A model generated the notes under the pieces. The model saw only the letters and a list, made by a program, of their open reading frames with translations, was not told the origin of the DNA and searched no databases. A program made the position numbers and the translations under genes. From Leucobacter sp. G161 (GTDB taxonomy: Bacteria; Actinomycetota; Actinomycetes; Actinomycetales; Microbacteriaceae), in contig NZ_LOHP01000061.1 in the NCBI RefSeq assembly GCF_001482305.1, positions 1 through 64,000 of the forward strand: a DNA stretch of 64,000 nt, in the 5' to 3' direction. Position 1 is the stretch's first letter. Each line of letters opens with the position of its first letter. Shown piece by piece: positions 25,769 through 33,429 of this stretch.

Positions 25769-26102
25769 CCACGCCGGGGCTCCTGGGGCTGGGCTCGACC
25801 CGGTGATCCACCCGCTCCCCCGCCTACGGATCTGCGCGCTGCTCGACCCCGTGACCGAGGAGGAGTTCGGCGCGCTGCGCGACCTGCTCGGTGTCTCTGA
25901 CTCGGCGCTGAGCAAGCAACTCGCCGCGCTGAGCGATGCCGAGTACACGGGCCAGCGCCGGGCGATCCGCGGGGGCCGAAGCCGCGTGTGGGTAAGGCTC
26001 ACGCCGCGGGGACGCCGCGCCTTCCGCGCACACGTCGCCGCGCTCACCGAACTTGCCGCGATCCACCCGTCCGGCTCTGCCCAGCGCACCAACAAGGAAT
26101 AG
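25755..26102 (+). CDS. Winged-helix transcriptional regulator (MarR/ArsR-like, HTH_27 type)
   Basis: GTG 25755 gives 115 residues (a GTG at 25803 would cut the first 16). The DNA-binding domain spans about 20-105: RLRICALLDPVTEEEFGALRDLLGVSDSALSKQLAALSDAEY, then a basic wing with GGRSRVWVRLTPRGRRAFRAH. This is the PF13601-type one-domain repressor that often sits beside small membrane protein genes. It overlaps the preceding membrane protein gene by 14 bp. The two TTTCC-N5-GGAAA palindromes upstream are its probable operators. Confidence 0.82.
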   Translation: MASTDHAGAPGAGLDPVIHPLPRLRICALLDPVTEEEFGALRDLLGVSDSALSKQLAALSDAEYTGQRRAIRGGRSRVWVRLTPRGRRAFRAHVAALTELAAIHPSGSAQRTNKE

Positions 26103-26185
26103 ACAGGTACCCCCTGCCGCCTCCCGGCTCGCTGCCCTAGTGTGGAGACATCATCGTCCGCAGTTCGGGAGCACGGGGGCAGCAC

Positions 26186-27082
26186 ATGAGCACAGGCAGC
26201 ATCGTCATATCGGGTTCCTCAGGGCTGGTCGGAGGGGCACTCGTGCGCTCGCTCCGCGCGGACGACATCGAGGTCCTGCGGCTCGTCAGGCATGCACCCC
26301 GCGCCTCCGACGAGATCCGCTGGGACCCCGAGCGCCCGCTCGATCCCGCGGTGCTCGCCGGCGCGAGCGCTGTCGTGAACCTTAACGGGGCGAGTATCGG
26401 CAAGCTGCCGTGGACGAAGGGCTACCGTCAGCAGCTCATCGATTCCCGCATCGCATCCACGCGTACGATCGCGACCGCGATCCGCGAGCTCGGCGACGAT
26501 GCACCGCACTTCGTCTCGGCCTCCGCGGTCGGCTTCTACGGCGACCGCCCGGCCGAACGCCTCACCGAAACCGACGTGCCGGGAGACACCTTCCTTGCCG
26601 AGCTCAGCGTCGACTGGGAGGCAGCCGCGCTCGAGGCCGGCCCCGCCGCGCGGGTCGCGCTGCTGCGCACGGCACCGATCCTGCACCCGCAGGGCGTGCT
26701 CAAGCCCCTCATGCTCCTCACCCGTCTCGGCGTGAGCGGACCGCTCGGCGGCGGGCGGCAAATCTGGCCGTGGATCTCCCTCCCCGATGAGGTTCGCGCG
26801 ATCCGCCACGTCATCGATACAGGGCTCACCGGGCCCGTCAATCTCACCGGCCCAGAGGCCGCGAGCGCGAACGACATCGGCCGCGCGATCGCGGCGGAGC
26901 TCCGCAGGCCGTACCTCGTGCCAGCACCGAAGTGGGCGCTGCGACTCGCGCTGGGGCGTGACGCCGCCGACTCGTTACTGCTCAGCGATGCACGCGTCGT
27001 GCCCGCGGCACTGCAGGACTCGGGCTTCGATTTCGAGCACCCGACGGTCGCCGTCGCGGTGGCCGCGGCGCTCGCGAGCTAA
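26186..27082 (+). CDS. TIGR01777-family NAD(P)-binding epimerase (SDR39U1/YfcH-like)
   Basis: 298 residues. The Rossmann start reads SGSSGLVGGALVRSLR. Family-specific runs follow: VVNLNGASIGKLPWTKGYRQQL, DSRIASTRTIATAI, and FVSASAVGFYGDRP holding the Tyr of the SDR active site. The C-terminal third has the NLTGPEAASANDIGRAIA segment typical of TIGR01777. Known relatives are E. coli YfcH and human SDR39U1, whose substrates are unclear. It converges on the photolyase gene, and the two stops overlap by 4 bp. Confidence 0.92.
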   Translation: MSTGSIVISGSSGLVGGALVRSLRADDIEVLRLVRHAPRASDEIRWDPERPLDPAVLAGASAVVNLNGASIGKLPWTKGYRQQLIDSRIASTRTIATAIRELGDDAPHFVSASAVGFYGDRPAERLTETDVPGDTFLAELSVDWEAAALEAGPAARVALLRTAPILHPQGVLKPLMLLTRLGVSGPLGGGRQIWPWISLPDEVRAIRHVIDTGLTGPVNLTGPEAASANDIGRAIAAELRRPYLVPAPKWALRLALGRDAADSLLLSDARVVPAALQDSGFDFEHPTVAVAVAAALAS

Positions 27083-28482
27083 CCAGCCCCGCCTTCACCG
27101 CGCTCGCGCGGGGCGAGCTTGATCGATTCGTAGGCGGCGAGCGCCCGCACTCGCGTCTCGCGGAGGTCGACGAGCTGCGGCAACATCACCGACTCCGGGG
27201 CCCACCGGTCGACGTAGCGCCCCTCGGGATCGAACTTTTTCTGCTGCGTCTCCGGGTTGAAGACCCTGAAGTACGGTGCCGCATCGACCCCGCAGCCAGC
27301 GACCCACTGCCAGTTGAACGGGTTGCTCGCGGTGTCGGCGTCAACGAGCGTGTCCCAGAACCAGGCCTCGCCGACGCGCCAGTCGGTGAGCAGGTTCTTC
27401 GTGAGGAACGACGCGGTGACCATGCGCACCCGGTTGTGCATGAAGCCGCTCTGCCACAGCTCTCGCATGCCCGCATCAACCACGCCGAAGCCAGTCTCGC
27501 CGCGCTGCCAGGCGGTGAGCTCGCGCGGATCGGGCCGTCGCCACGGGAATCCGTCGAACTGTGGGTTGAGGCCGCGCTCGTGCAGTCCAGGCGCGGCTTC
27601 ACCGGCGGCGTCGAGGCCGGAGTGATGAAACAGCGTGTGCCACGCGAACTCGCGCCAGCCGAGCTCGGAGAGGAACATTCCGACGTCGACGCCGGTCTCC
27701 GTGGCCGCAGCGAGCGCCGTGTGCCAGACGGTGCGGGGGCTCATCTCGCCCCACCGGAGATACGGCGAGAGCTCTGACCCAACGTCTACTGCCGGGAAGT
27801 CCCTGCGCGCCCGATACTCGGGTGCGCGCTCCTCGAGGAAGCGGTCGAGGTGGGCAAGCGCAGTCTGCTCGCCGGGGATCCAACGGGCGGCCAGTCCGCC
27901 AGCCCAGTCAGGCGTGGTCGGCTGCAGCTCCCAACTGTCGAGGCTGTCGCTCGCGGGCTGGTGCGCGGCAGGCGTGAGCGTTTCGGGTGCCGGCAGCGGC
28001 TCGGCGGGAGCCGGCTGCGCGAGACAGGCACGCCAGAACGGGGTGTACACGCGGTACGGGGTGCCGGTCGCGGTGGCCACGGTCCCGGGCTCAAACAGCA
28101 GTCCGCCGTGGAATGAGTGTGCCGCGATCCCGCGCCCGCGCAGAGCGGCTTTGAGTCGCGCATCCAGGTGGCGTTCGGCGCCGTAGCGACGGTTCCACAG
28201 CACCCGATCGGCTCCGCACTCGTCGACGACGTCGCCAACGACGCGTTCAGCGGGGCCGCTGCGCAGGACGAGCGGGACCCCCATCGCAGCGAGAGAAGCT
28301 CGCAGCTGGGCGAGCGACTCGTGCAGCCACCAGCGCGCCGCGCCGCCGAGCGGTCGGGTCTCCGCGGACTCTTCGTCGAGTACGTAGAGGGCAACCAGGC
28401 CGGCTGGATCCGCAGCCCCCGCCCTGAGCGCGGCGTGGTCTGCGAGCCTGAGGTCGTCCCGAAACCAGATGAGTGCTGTCAC
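27079..28482 (-). CDS. phrB: Deoxyribodipyrimidine photolyase (class I)
   Basis: From GTG 28482 the protein has 467 residues, normal for the family (the open frame extends 25 codons further). The N-terminal Rossmann part starts TALIWFRDDLRLADH and would hold an antenna cofactor. The C-terminal FAD domain contains LSPYLRWGEMSPR, LGWREFAWH, and the signature FNWQWVAGCGVDAAPYFRVFNP, which lines FAD. It repairs UV-made cyclobutane pyrimidine dimers with blue-light energy. Trp-rich helices suited to electron transfer are present. It is convergent with the TIGR01777 gene with a 4-bp overlap. Confidence 0.94.
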   Translation of the reverse strand: MTALIWFRDDLRLADHAALRAGAADPAGLVALYVLDEESAETRPLGGAARWWLHESLAQLRASLAAMGVPLVLRSGPAERVVGDVVDECGADRVLWNRRYGAERHLDARLKAALRGRGIAAHSFHGGLLFEPGTVATATGTPYRVYTPFWRACLAQPAPAEPLPAPETLTPAAHQPASDSLDSWELQPTTPDWAGGLAARWIPGEQTALAHLDRFLEERAPEYRARRDFPAVDVGSELSPYLRWGEMSPRTVWHTALAAATETGVDVGMFLSELGWREFAWHTLFHHSGLDAAGEAAPGLHERGLNPQFDGFPWRRPDPRELTAWQRGETGFGVVDAGMRELWQSGFMHNRVRMVTASFLTKNLLTDWRVGEAWFWDTLVDADTASNPFNWQWVAGCGVDAAPYFRVFNPETQQKKFDPEGRYVDRWAPESVMLPQLVDLRETRVRALAAYESIKLAPRERGEGGAG

Positions 28483-28643
28483 CGCACCAGGATACTCGCG
28501 GCACGTGTGCCTTGCATGAGGTGCACCCGGGCAACCTCGAACGGGGGTAAAAACCACACGATTGGCGACAAAGCCCGCACACCTTGCCCGTTTCTCGTGT
28601 TAAGTAGAGGTTCGACAGCTATGAACCAGACGAAGGAGTCACG

Positions 28644-29120
28644 ATGAGCGGTATCGACCTGTGGGGCACGGACGCAGCAACGCACGCTGAGGGATTCAAC
28701 ACTTGGCCGACGCTTGCAACGCAGGGGGTGAAGATCGTCGAGTTCGCTGACGACTTCACGCGGGCGGTGATCCGCATGGACATCACCGAGGAGAATGCGA
28801 ACTACATGGGTACCGCGTTCGGCGGCTCACTGTTCTCGATGCTCGATCCGTTCCTCGTGATCCTGTCAGTCAATCAGCTCGGCGGCGACTACGTCGTCTG
28901 GGATAAGGCGGCCGAGATCGAGTTCGTCGCCCCCGGTGTCGATTCGGTGCACGCAACCATCGAGATGCCTCCTGAGACCGTCGCCGAGCTGCGTGCGGCG
29001 GCGGAGGGCGGCAAGAAGGTACTGCGATGGTTCGAAATCCCAATCACCGCGAACGACGGCTCGCTCGTCGCGAACGTGCGTCGGCAGCTGTACGTGCGCG
29101 AGCGTCGCAAGGACGCCTAA
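28644..29120 (+). CDS. DUF4442 hotdog-fold protein (thioesterase-like)
   Basis: 158 residues, ATG preceded by AAGGAG. The core has the DUF4442 run MDITEENANYMGTAFGGSLFSMLDPF, where the Asn/Gly-rich turn and long central helix of the hotdog fold lie, then KAAEIEFVAPG and a C-terminal strand RRQLYVRERR. Hotdog proteins of this kind are mostly acyl-CoA thioesterases; the catalytic role here is unproven. The gene stands alone and ends in a strong hairpin terminator. Confidence 0.82.
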   Translation: MSGIDLWGTDAATHAEGFNTWPTLATQGVKIVEFADDFTRAVIRMDITEENANYMGTAFGGSLFSMLDPFLVILSVNQLGGDYVVWDKAAEIEFVAPGVDSVHATIEMPPETVAELRAAAEGGKKVLRWFEIPITANDGSLVANVRRQLYVRERRKDA

Positions 29121-29184
29121 CACAGGCAGCGAGCGCGAGCCCGGCCCCGGCCTGCAGCCACGGCCCGGGTTCGCGCTCTGTGTT
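29119..29184 (+). terminator. Hairpin terminator after the DUF4442 gene
   Basis: Nested arms AACACAG (29119-29125)/CTGTGTT (29178-29184) and GAGCGCG (29131-29137)/CGCGCTC (29172-29178), with a further GC-rich inner pairing, make a long stem right after the stop codon. The T-run is short (GTTGT), as is common in actinobacteria. Confidence 0.6.
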
Positions 29185-29453
29185 GTCGAGCATGCGGCCA
29201 CGCTGATAGGGTTCGTTCGTGCAGTTTCGCAGCTGCCATCCCGCGTGTTCGACCGAAGTGAGGTGATATCCGTGACCAGTGACAGTTGTAGTCCTCGGCC
29301 GGATCTCGTGTTCGCCCGCTTCGCGCACCTCACGGCGTAGCGGCTCACTCGCCGTCCGGCTCCCTCTCGGGCGCCGCACTCGCATCGCGCCCGCATTCTG
29401 TTTTGCGTGCGCTGCGCTACCGCGTGCGCGCCCCACGGCGAAGGAGCGACGCC
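29185..29453. other. Leader region before mgtE, nothing definite
   Basis: With the terminator this makes a gene-free stretch of 333 bases. The AAGGAG at the end serves the mgtE ATG. I could not identify a magnesium riboswitch (M-box or ykkC-type conserved core) by eye, and no open frame here has a recognisable domain. Confidence 0.4.
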
Positions 29454-30842
29454 ATGACCATGCCACCCGCACAGACCCAGCCGGTCACGATCCAGCAGAC
29501 GAAGACGCAGGACGAACTCGTCGACAGCATCACCCAGCTGTACGCTGCCCGCGATCTCAGCGCGATCACTCGCGAGCTGAGTCCGGTGCTCGCGCCCGAC
29601 ATCATCCCGGTGTTCGAGCGGTTGAGCGGCAAGCAGCGCGCGGTGATGTACCGGCTGCTCCCGAAGGATCGGGCGGCGGAGGTCTTCGAGATCCTCGATC
29701 CCGCGCTGCAGAGCGACCTGCTCCACGGCCTGCAGGACGCGGAGGTCGCGCAGCTCTTTAGTGATCTCGACCACGACGACCGACTCTGGCTGCTCGACGA
29801 GGTACCCGCGGCGCTCGCGACCAGACTGCTGCGCGGCCTCCCGGAGCAGGAGCGCGTGCTCACCTCTGCGCTGCTCGGCTACCCGCAGGGCAGCGTCGGC
29901 CGGCGCATGTCGCTCGAGTATGTGTCGACGCGGGCGAGCTTCACGGTCACGGAGACGATGGATCGGCTGCGCGAGCGGCTCGACGACGCCGAGACCGTGT
30001 ACACGATCCCGGTACTCGATGATTCACGCCACGTGGTCGGCGTCGTGAGCCTGCGCGAGCTGCTCGCGGCCGACGGCGCTCTGGTCATCGCTGACATGAT
30101 GAACCCGGTGCACACGGCGGGCGCGATCGAGGACGCGGAGCAGGCTGCCAGGCGCTGTGCGGATCGCGCGCTGCTCGCTCTGCCGATCGTGGATCGGGAG
30201 GATCGCCTCGTGGGCATGCTCACGATCGATGACGCGACCCGTATCCTCGAGCACGAGGAGAGCGAGGACGCGGCGCGTCAGGGCGGCACCGAGCCGCTCC
30301 GCCGCCCGTACCTCTCGACGCCGGTCGGTGCGCTCGTGCGCTCGCGCGTGATCTGGCTGCTCGTGCTCGCGGTTGGCGCGACGCTCACCGTGCAGGTGCT
30401 GTCGGTGTTTGAGGCGACGATCGAGCAGGTCACCGTGCTTGCGCTCTTCGTGCCGCTGCTCATCGGCACGGGCGGCAACACCGGCAACCAGGCGGCGACG
30501 ACCGTCACGCGCGCCCTCGCGCTCGGCGACGTGGGATCGCGCGACTTCTGGCGAGTGCTCACCCGCGAGCTGCGCACGGGCGCGATGCTCGGGCTGCTGC
30601 TCGGCACGCTCGGCTTCGCGATCGCAGGCGTTGCGTTCTCGGTCGAGATTGGGCTCGTCATCGGGCTGACACTGCTCGCAGTGTGTACCCTCGCGGCGGC
30701 GGTCGGCGGCTGCATGCCGCTGCTCGCGCGCGCGGTGAAGGTCGACCCGGCCGTGTTCTCGAACCCGTTCATCTCGACTTTCGTTGACGCGAGTGGCCTC
30801 ATCATCTACTTCCTCATCGCGCGCACCGTCCTCGGGCTCTAG
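29454..30842 (+). CDS. mgtE: Magnesium transporter MgtE
   Basis: 462 residues from ATG 29454 with AAGGAG upstream. Order of domains: MgtE_N superhelical gate (about 20-135, with repeats such as RLLPKDRAAEVFEILDP), two CBS domains (about 140-260, including YTIPVLDDSRHVVGVVS and ALPIVDREDRLVGML), the plug helix, then five membrane helices (about 295-460) with LIGTGGNTGNQAATTVTRALALGD, the pore motif that binds Mg2+. It is a Mg2+-selective channel gated by cytosolic Mg2+ through the N and CBS domains. The chain has normal length and all parts are present. Confidence 0.95.
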   Translation: MTMPPAQTQPVTIQQTKTQDELVDSITQLYAARDLSAITRELSPVLAPDIIPVFERLSGKQRAVMYRLLPKDRAAEVFEILDPALQSDLLHGLQDAEVAQLFSDLDHDDRLWLLDEVPAALATRLLRGLPEQERVLTSALLGYPQGSVGRRMSLEYVSTRASFTVTETMDRLRERLDDAETVYTIPVLDDSRHVVGVVSLRELLAADGALVIADMMNPVHTAGAIEDAEQAARRCADRALLALPIVDREDRLVGMLTIDDATRILEHEESEDAARQGGTEPLRRPYLSTPVGALVRSRVIWLLVLAVGATLTVQVLSVFEATIEQVTVLALFVPLLIGTGGNTGNQAATTVTRALALGDVGSRDFWRVLTRELRTGAMLGLLLGTLGFAIAGVAFSVEIGLVIGLTLLAVCTLAAAVGGCMPLLARAVKVDPAVFSNPFISTFVDASGLIIYFLIARTVLGL

Positions 30843-30856
30843 CGGGCAAGCCCCGC

Positions 30857-31345
30857 TCACCAGCTACCAAGGTCTGGGGTGCCAGCCGACCCCGCTTCGA
30901 GTACGCCCTGGACTGGTGACAGAAGCCGCCACTGGCCGCCGTCAGCGGTAAGGAACAGCATGACCTCCCCCTCGACGTCGAGCGGGTCGCCGTCAGGATA
31001 GAGCTCGCCACCCGTGCAGGTGATGGGGGTTGCGGCAACATCCAGGGAGGCGCCAACCTCGGCCGTTCCTTTGAGGACGCTCGTCACCGCGACCGTGTGA
31101 ACCGCAGCCCGGTACCCGAACACGTCACGCGTGGTGGCGGCTGGAGCGACGTTCCCCTCGACAACGAGTTCCGCGTCGTCAAAGGCCTCCTGCGGGGCCG
31201 AGAAGCTCGCCCAGGAGATACAGCTCGTCGAGCTCGGCGAGCTCGGCCAGAGTCCGCACCCGGTGAGGGCCGCCCCGAGCGCCGCGGCAACCGCCGCACA
31301 GCTCACGAATGTCACTCCCCTATGGCGCTGGGCGACGTGGCGCAT
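30857..31345 (-). CDS. Secreted lipoprotein, unknown function
   Basis: 162 residues. The lipoprotein signal has a basic start (MRHVAQRHRG), an Ala/Val-rich core and the lipobox LTGC (Cys about residue 30). The mature chain has ELVVEGNVAP, TVAVTSVLKG and a strand-rich pattern with one further Cys pair (SCISWAS, ITCTGG), suggesting a small beta-sandwich held by a disulfide, similar to secreted domains that read LVVxGxV...VLKG. I do not name a family. It converges on mgtE with 14 bp between the stops. Confidence 0.75.
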   Translation of the reverse strand: MRHVAQRHRGVTFVSCAAVAAALGAALTGCGLWPSSPSSTSCISWASFSAPQEAFDDAELVVEGNVAPAATTRDVFGYRAAVHTVAVTSVLKGTAEVGASLDVAATPITCTGGELYPDGDPLDVEGEVMLFLTADGGQWRLLSPVQGVLEAGSAGTPDLGSW

Positions 31346-31362
31346 TGCGGGATCCCTTCGGT

Positions 31363-31386
31363 CTGGCGGCCTGGCGGCCTGGCGGC
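31363..31386. repeat. Three perfect copies of an 8-bp unit (CTGGCGGC)
   Basis: Tandem units at 31363-31370, 31371-31378 and 31379-31386, followed by a partial fourth. The tract is in the 189-bp intergenic space just upstream of the lipoprotein ATG, where slippage could change promoter spacing. Confidence 0.7.
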
Positions 31387-31534
31387 CTGGGCAGTCTGAC
31401 GTTCGATGAGCCTGGCGCTACGCGGATGCGCTGAGGCGTTGGCGCGGCGCGCAAGCGATCCAGCAGCCTGCCGTGGCCCCAATCTACCGGCGCCCCGGAC
31501 CCCGGGCAACGCCCCGCCTGGAATACTTGTCCCC

Positions 31535-32182
31535 ATGACTTCCGCAGCCCACAACGATCCGCCGCAGCCAGCGCGGGCAGCGCCGAGGGAGTTCGACCGC
31601 GTGCCCGAGCGGGTGCTCATCGCGGGGCTCACCGGGTCTGGCAAGACCACGTTTGCCCGCCGCCTCGCCGAGCGTTGGGGGCTTACGCACATCGAAATCG
31701 ACGGACTGTACCACGGGCCAAATTGGACCCCGCGGCCCGAGTTCCTCGCCGATGTCGCCGAGTTTGCGGCGACCGAGCGCTGGGTGACCGAGTGGCAGTA
31801 CACGAGCAAGGGGGCCGGCGCGATCCTCGAGCCCCGGGCACAGCTCGCGATCTGGCTCGACTATCCGTGGCATGTCGCCCGCAGGCGACTCGTGCGCCGC
31901 ACTGTCTCGCGCAGCCTGCGGCGCACCAAGCTCTGGAACGGAAACCGCGAGGGATCACTGCTGCGCCTCGTGAGCCGCGACCCCGAGGAGAACATTCTCG
32001 CCTGGCAGCGCAAGACACAGCATGCCTGGCGGGAGCGCATGCCCGGCGCTCTCGCACAGAACCCGCACCTCGAACTCGTTCGGTTCACCTCCCCAGCCGA
32101 GGCTGCGGCCTGGCTCAGCGAGCAACCGATTCGTCCGGCCTCGACGCCGATCGTTCGAGGCGGCGGACGCCCGCGAGACTAA
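31535..32182 (+). CDS. P-loop kinase-like protein (FlaR/topology-modulation type)
   Basis: 215 residues from ATG 31535. Walker A GLTGSGKTT lies at 31-39, and the chain then follows the FlaR pattern: RRLAERWGLTHIEIDGLYHGPNWTPRPEF, an Asp-rich turn, LAIWLDYPWHVARRRLVRRT and a basic stretch. The family looks like a small nucleoside or adenylate kinase, but its substrate is not known. Its 3' end overlaps the convergent MFS gene by 68 bp, so the last 22 codons are shared on opposite strands. Confidence 0.85.
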   Translation: MTSAAHNDPPQPARAAPREFDRVPERVLIAGLTGSGKTTFARRLAERWGLTHIEIDGLYHGPNWTPRPEFLADVAEFAATERWVTEWQYTSKGAGAILEPRAQLAIWLDYPWHVARRRLVRRTVSRSLRRTKLWNGNREGSLLRLVSRDPEENILAWQRKTQHAWRERMPGALAQNPHLELVRFTSPAEAAAWLSEQPIRPASTPIVRGGGRPRD

Positions 32183-33332
32183 GGACCGCGAGCAAGAGCA
32201 GCATCGCGAGCCCAGCGAGCAGCCAGGGAAAAGCGATGCCGGTGCCGGCCGCGAGCGGACCGAGACTCGCACCAAGGAACAGGACGAAGCCGTTGAGGGC
32301 CATTCCGCTCGCCCGGTTGGGGGCGGCGCTCTCACCAAACAGCCCGATCATGACGGGGACCGCGAGCGCGACGCCGCTCACGAACAGCAGGCTGGCTGCA
32401 GCCAGCCCGACGAGCGATCCCGCGAGCAGCGCTTCGAGGACGAGGCCGAGCGCAGCGACCCCGAACCCTACCTGCGCAACTCGCGTGCGCCCAAGCCTCG
32501 CAACGAGACCGCTCGAAAGGAGCGACACGAACATTCCGGGGAGGCCCACGAGCCGCAGCACGAGCACCTGCGATGGTTCGAGACCGAACTCGGCGAGGTG
32601 CGGCCCGAGGGCGGTGTACATTGCGACGAGCGAAAACAGCAGCGTCACGTGTGCCGCCGCAAGGAAGATAACCGGTGGCTGGGCTGCGATCTCGCCGAGC
32701 AGCACAAACCGGCGCGCAAGGCTTGCGCTGCCGCGCTCCCGCGGTGACTCACGCAACCACACCACCAGAGCGAGGAACCCGAGTGCGAGGAGCAGACGGC
32801 CGGCGGCAAACGTGAGCCGCCAGCCGAACAGCACTGCCATCGCCTCAGGAATCGCCTGGCCACCGACGCCTGCGACGAGGAACGCAGTAGCCATCGCGCC
32901 GAGCGCCACCCCGCGGCGAGCTGGCGGCACTGCCTCCGCGAGATATGCGAGGGCGACGGGCGCGAAACTCGCGGCAACGAACCCCTGCCCGCCGCGCAGC
33001 ACACCGAGCATGGTCACCGAAGAGGCGAGCGCGCAGGCGGCGGTGAGGATCGTGAGGCCCGCGAGTCCGAGCAGCAGGATCCGCCTCCGGCCGAATTGGT
33101 CGGCGAGCGGCCCCCAGACGAGAAACCCCACCGCATAACACAGGCTGAACGTTGTCGACAGCGCAAAGGTCACGTCCGCGCCGAGGTCGGCACTCACCGG
33201 CGCGATGAGCGGGATCGCTGAGTACAACTGCGTGAGCACCACGAGCGCGATGCTCACCAGGAGCGCGACGGCCCATCGAGTTGCCGGATACTCCAGCGTC
33301 GCCACTCCAGATGTTGCTCTTGTCTGCTCCAT
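32115..33332 (-). CDS. MFS exporter (DHA1-like drug transporter)
   Basis: 405 residues from ATG 33332; twelve membrane helices are visible. The loop 2-3 MFS motif reads GPLADQFGRRRILLLG, and motif C-like glycines occur in helix 5 (ATAFLVAGVGGQAIPE). These mark a proton-driven drug exporter of the DHA1/YnfM kind. It is divergent from a TetR gene, and two copies of the palindrome TCCAACG-N4-CGTTGGA lie between them, so it is probably repressed by TetR until a drug-like ligand binds. Its 3' end overlaps the FlaR-like gene. Confidence 0.9.
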   Translation of the reverse strand: MEQTRATSGVATLEYPATRWAVALLVSIALVVLTQLYSAIPLIAPVSADLGADVTFALSTTFSLCYAVGFLVWGPLADQFGRRRILLLGLAGLTILTAACALASSVTMLGVLRGGQGFVAASFAPVALAYLAEAVPPARRGVALGAMATAFLVAGVGGQAIPEAMAVLFGWRLTFAAGRLLLALGFLALVVWLRESPRERGSASLARRFVLLGEIAAQPPVIFLAAAHVTLLFSLVAMYTALGPHLAEFGLEPSQVLVLRLVGLPGMFVSLLSSGLVARLGRTRVAQVGFGVAALGLVLEALLAGSLVGLAAASLLFVSGVALAVPVMIGLFGESAAPNRASGMALNGFVLFLGASLGPLAAGTGIAFPWLLAGLAMLLLLAVLSLAGVRRLERSASRPDESVAR

Positions 33333-33342
33333 CGAGACCCCT

Positions 33343-33406
33343 TCCAACGCTGCCGTTGGAGTTGACTGTAGTACGCTAAACCCAAAGTAGCAACGGTGGC
33401 GTTGGA
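33343..33406. promoter_or_regulatory. Two TetR-type operators between the MFS and tetR genes
   Basis: Site 1 (33343-33360) is perfect: TCCAACG-CTGC-CGTTGGA. Site 2 (about 33389-33406) is CAACG-GTGG-CGTTG at 33391-33404, with a matching GGA only on the right flank. Their centres are 46 bp apart. Placement covers both divergent promoters. Confidence 0.7.
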
Positions 33407-33429
33407 GAGTTCGCCGGACGGGGGCACGC

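Noticed and set aside
29185-29453. Magnesium riboswitch before mgtE
   Set aside because: I looked for a conserved M-box-like core and could not find one; the region is not structured in an obvious way beyond the upstream terminator.
31675-33138. 487-codon plus-strand frame across the FlaR-like and MFS genes
   Set aside because: It crosses two well-supported genes in the wrong frame and shows only Ala/Arg/Ser/Pro-rich sequence.
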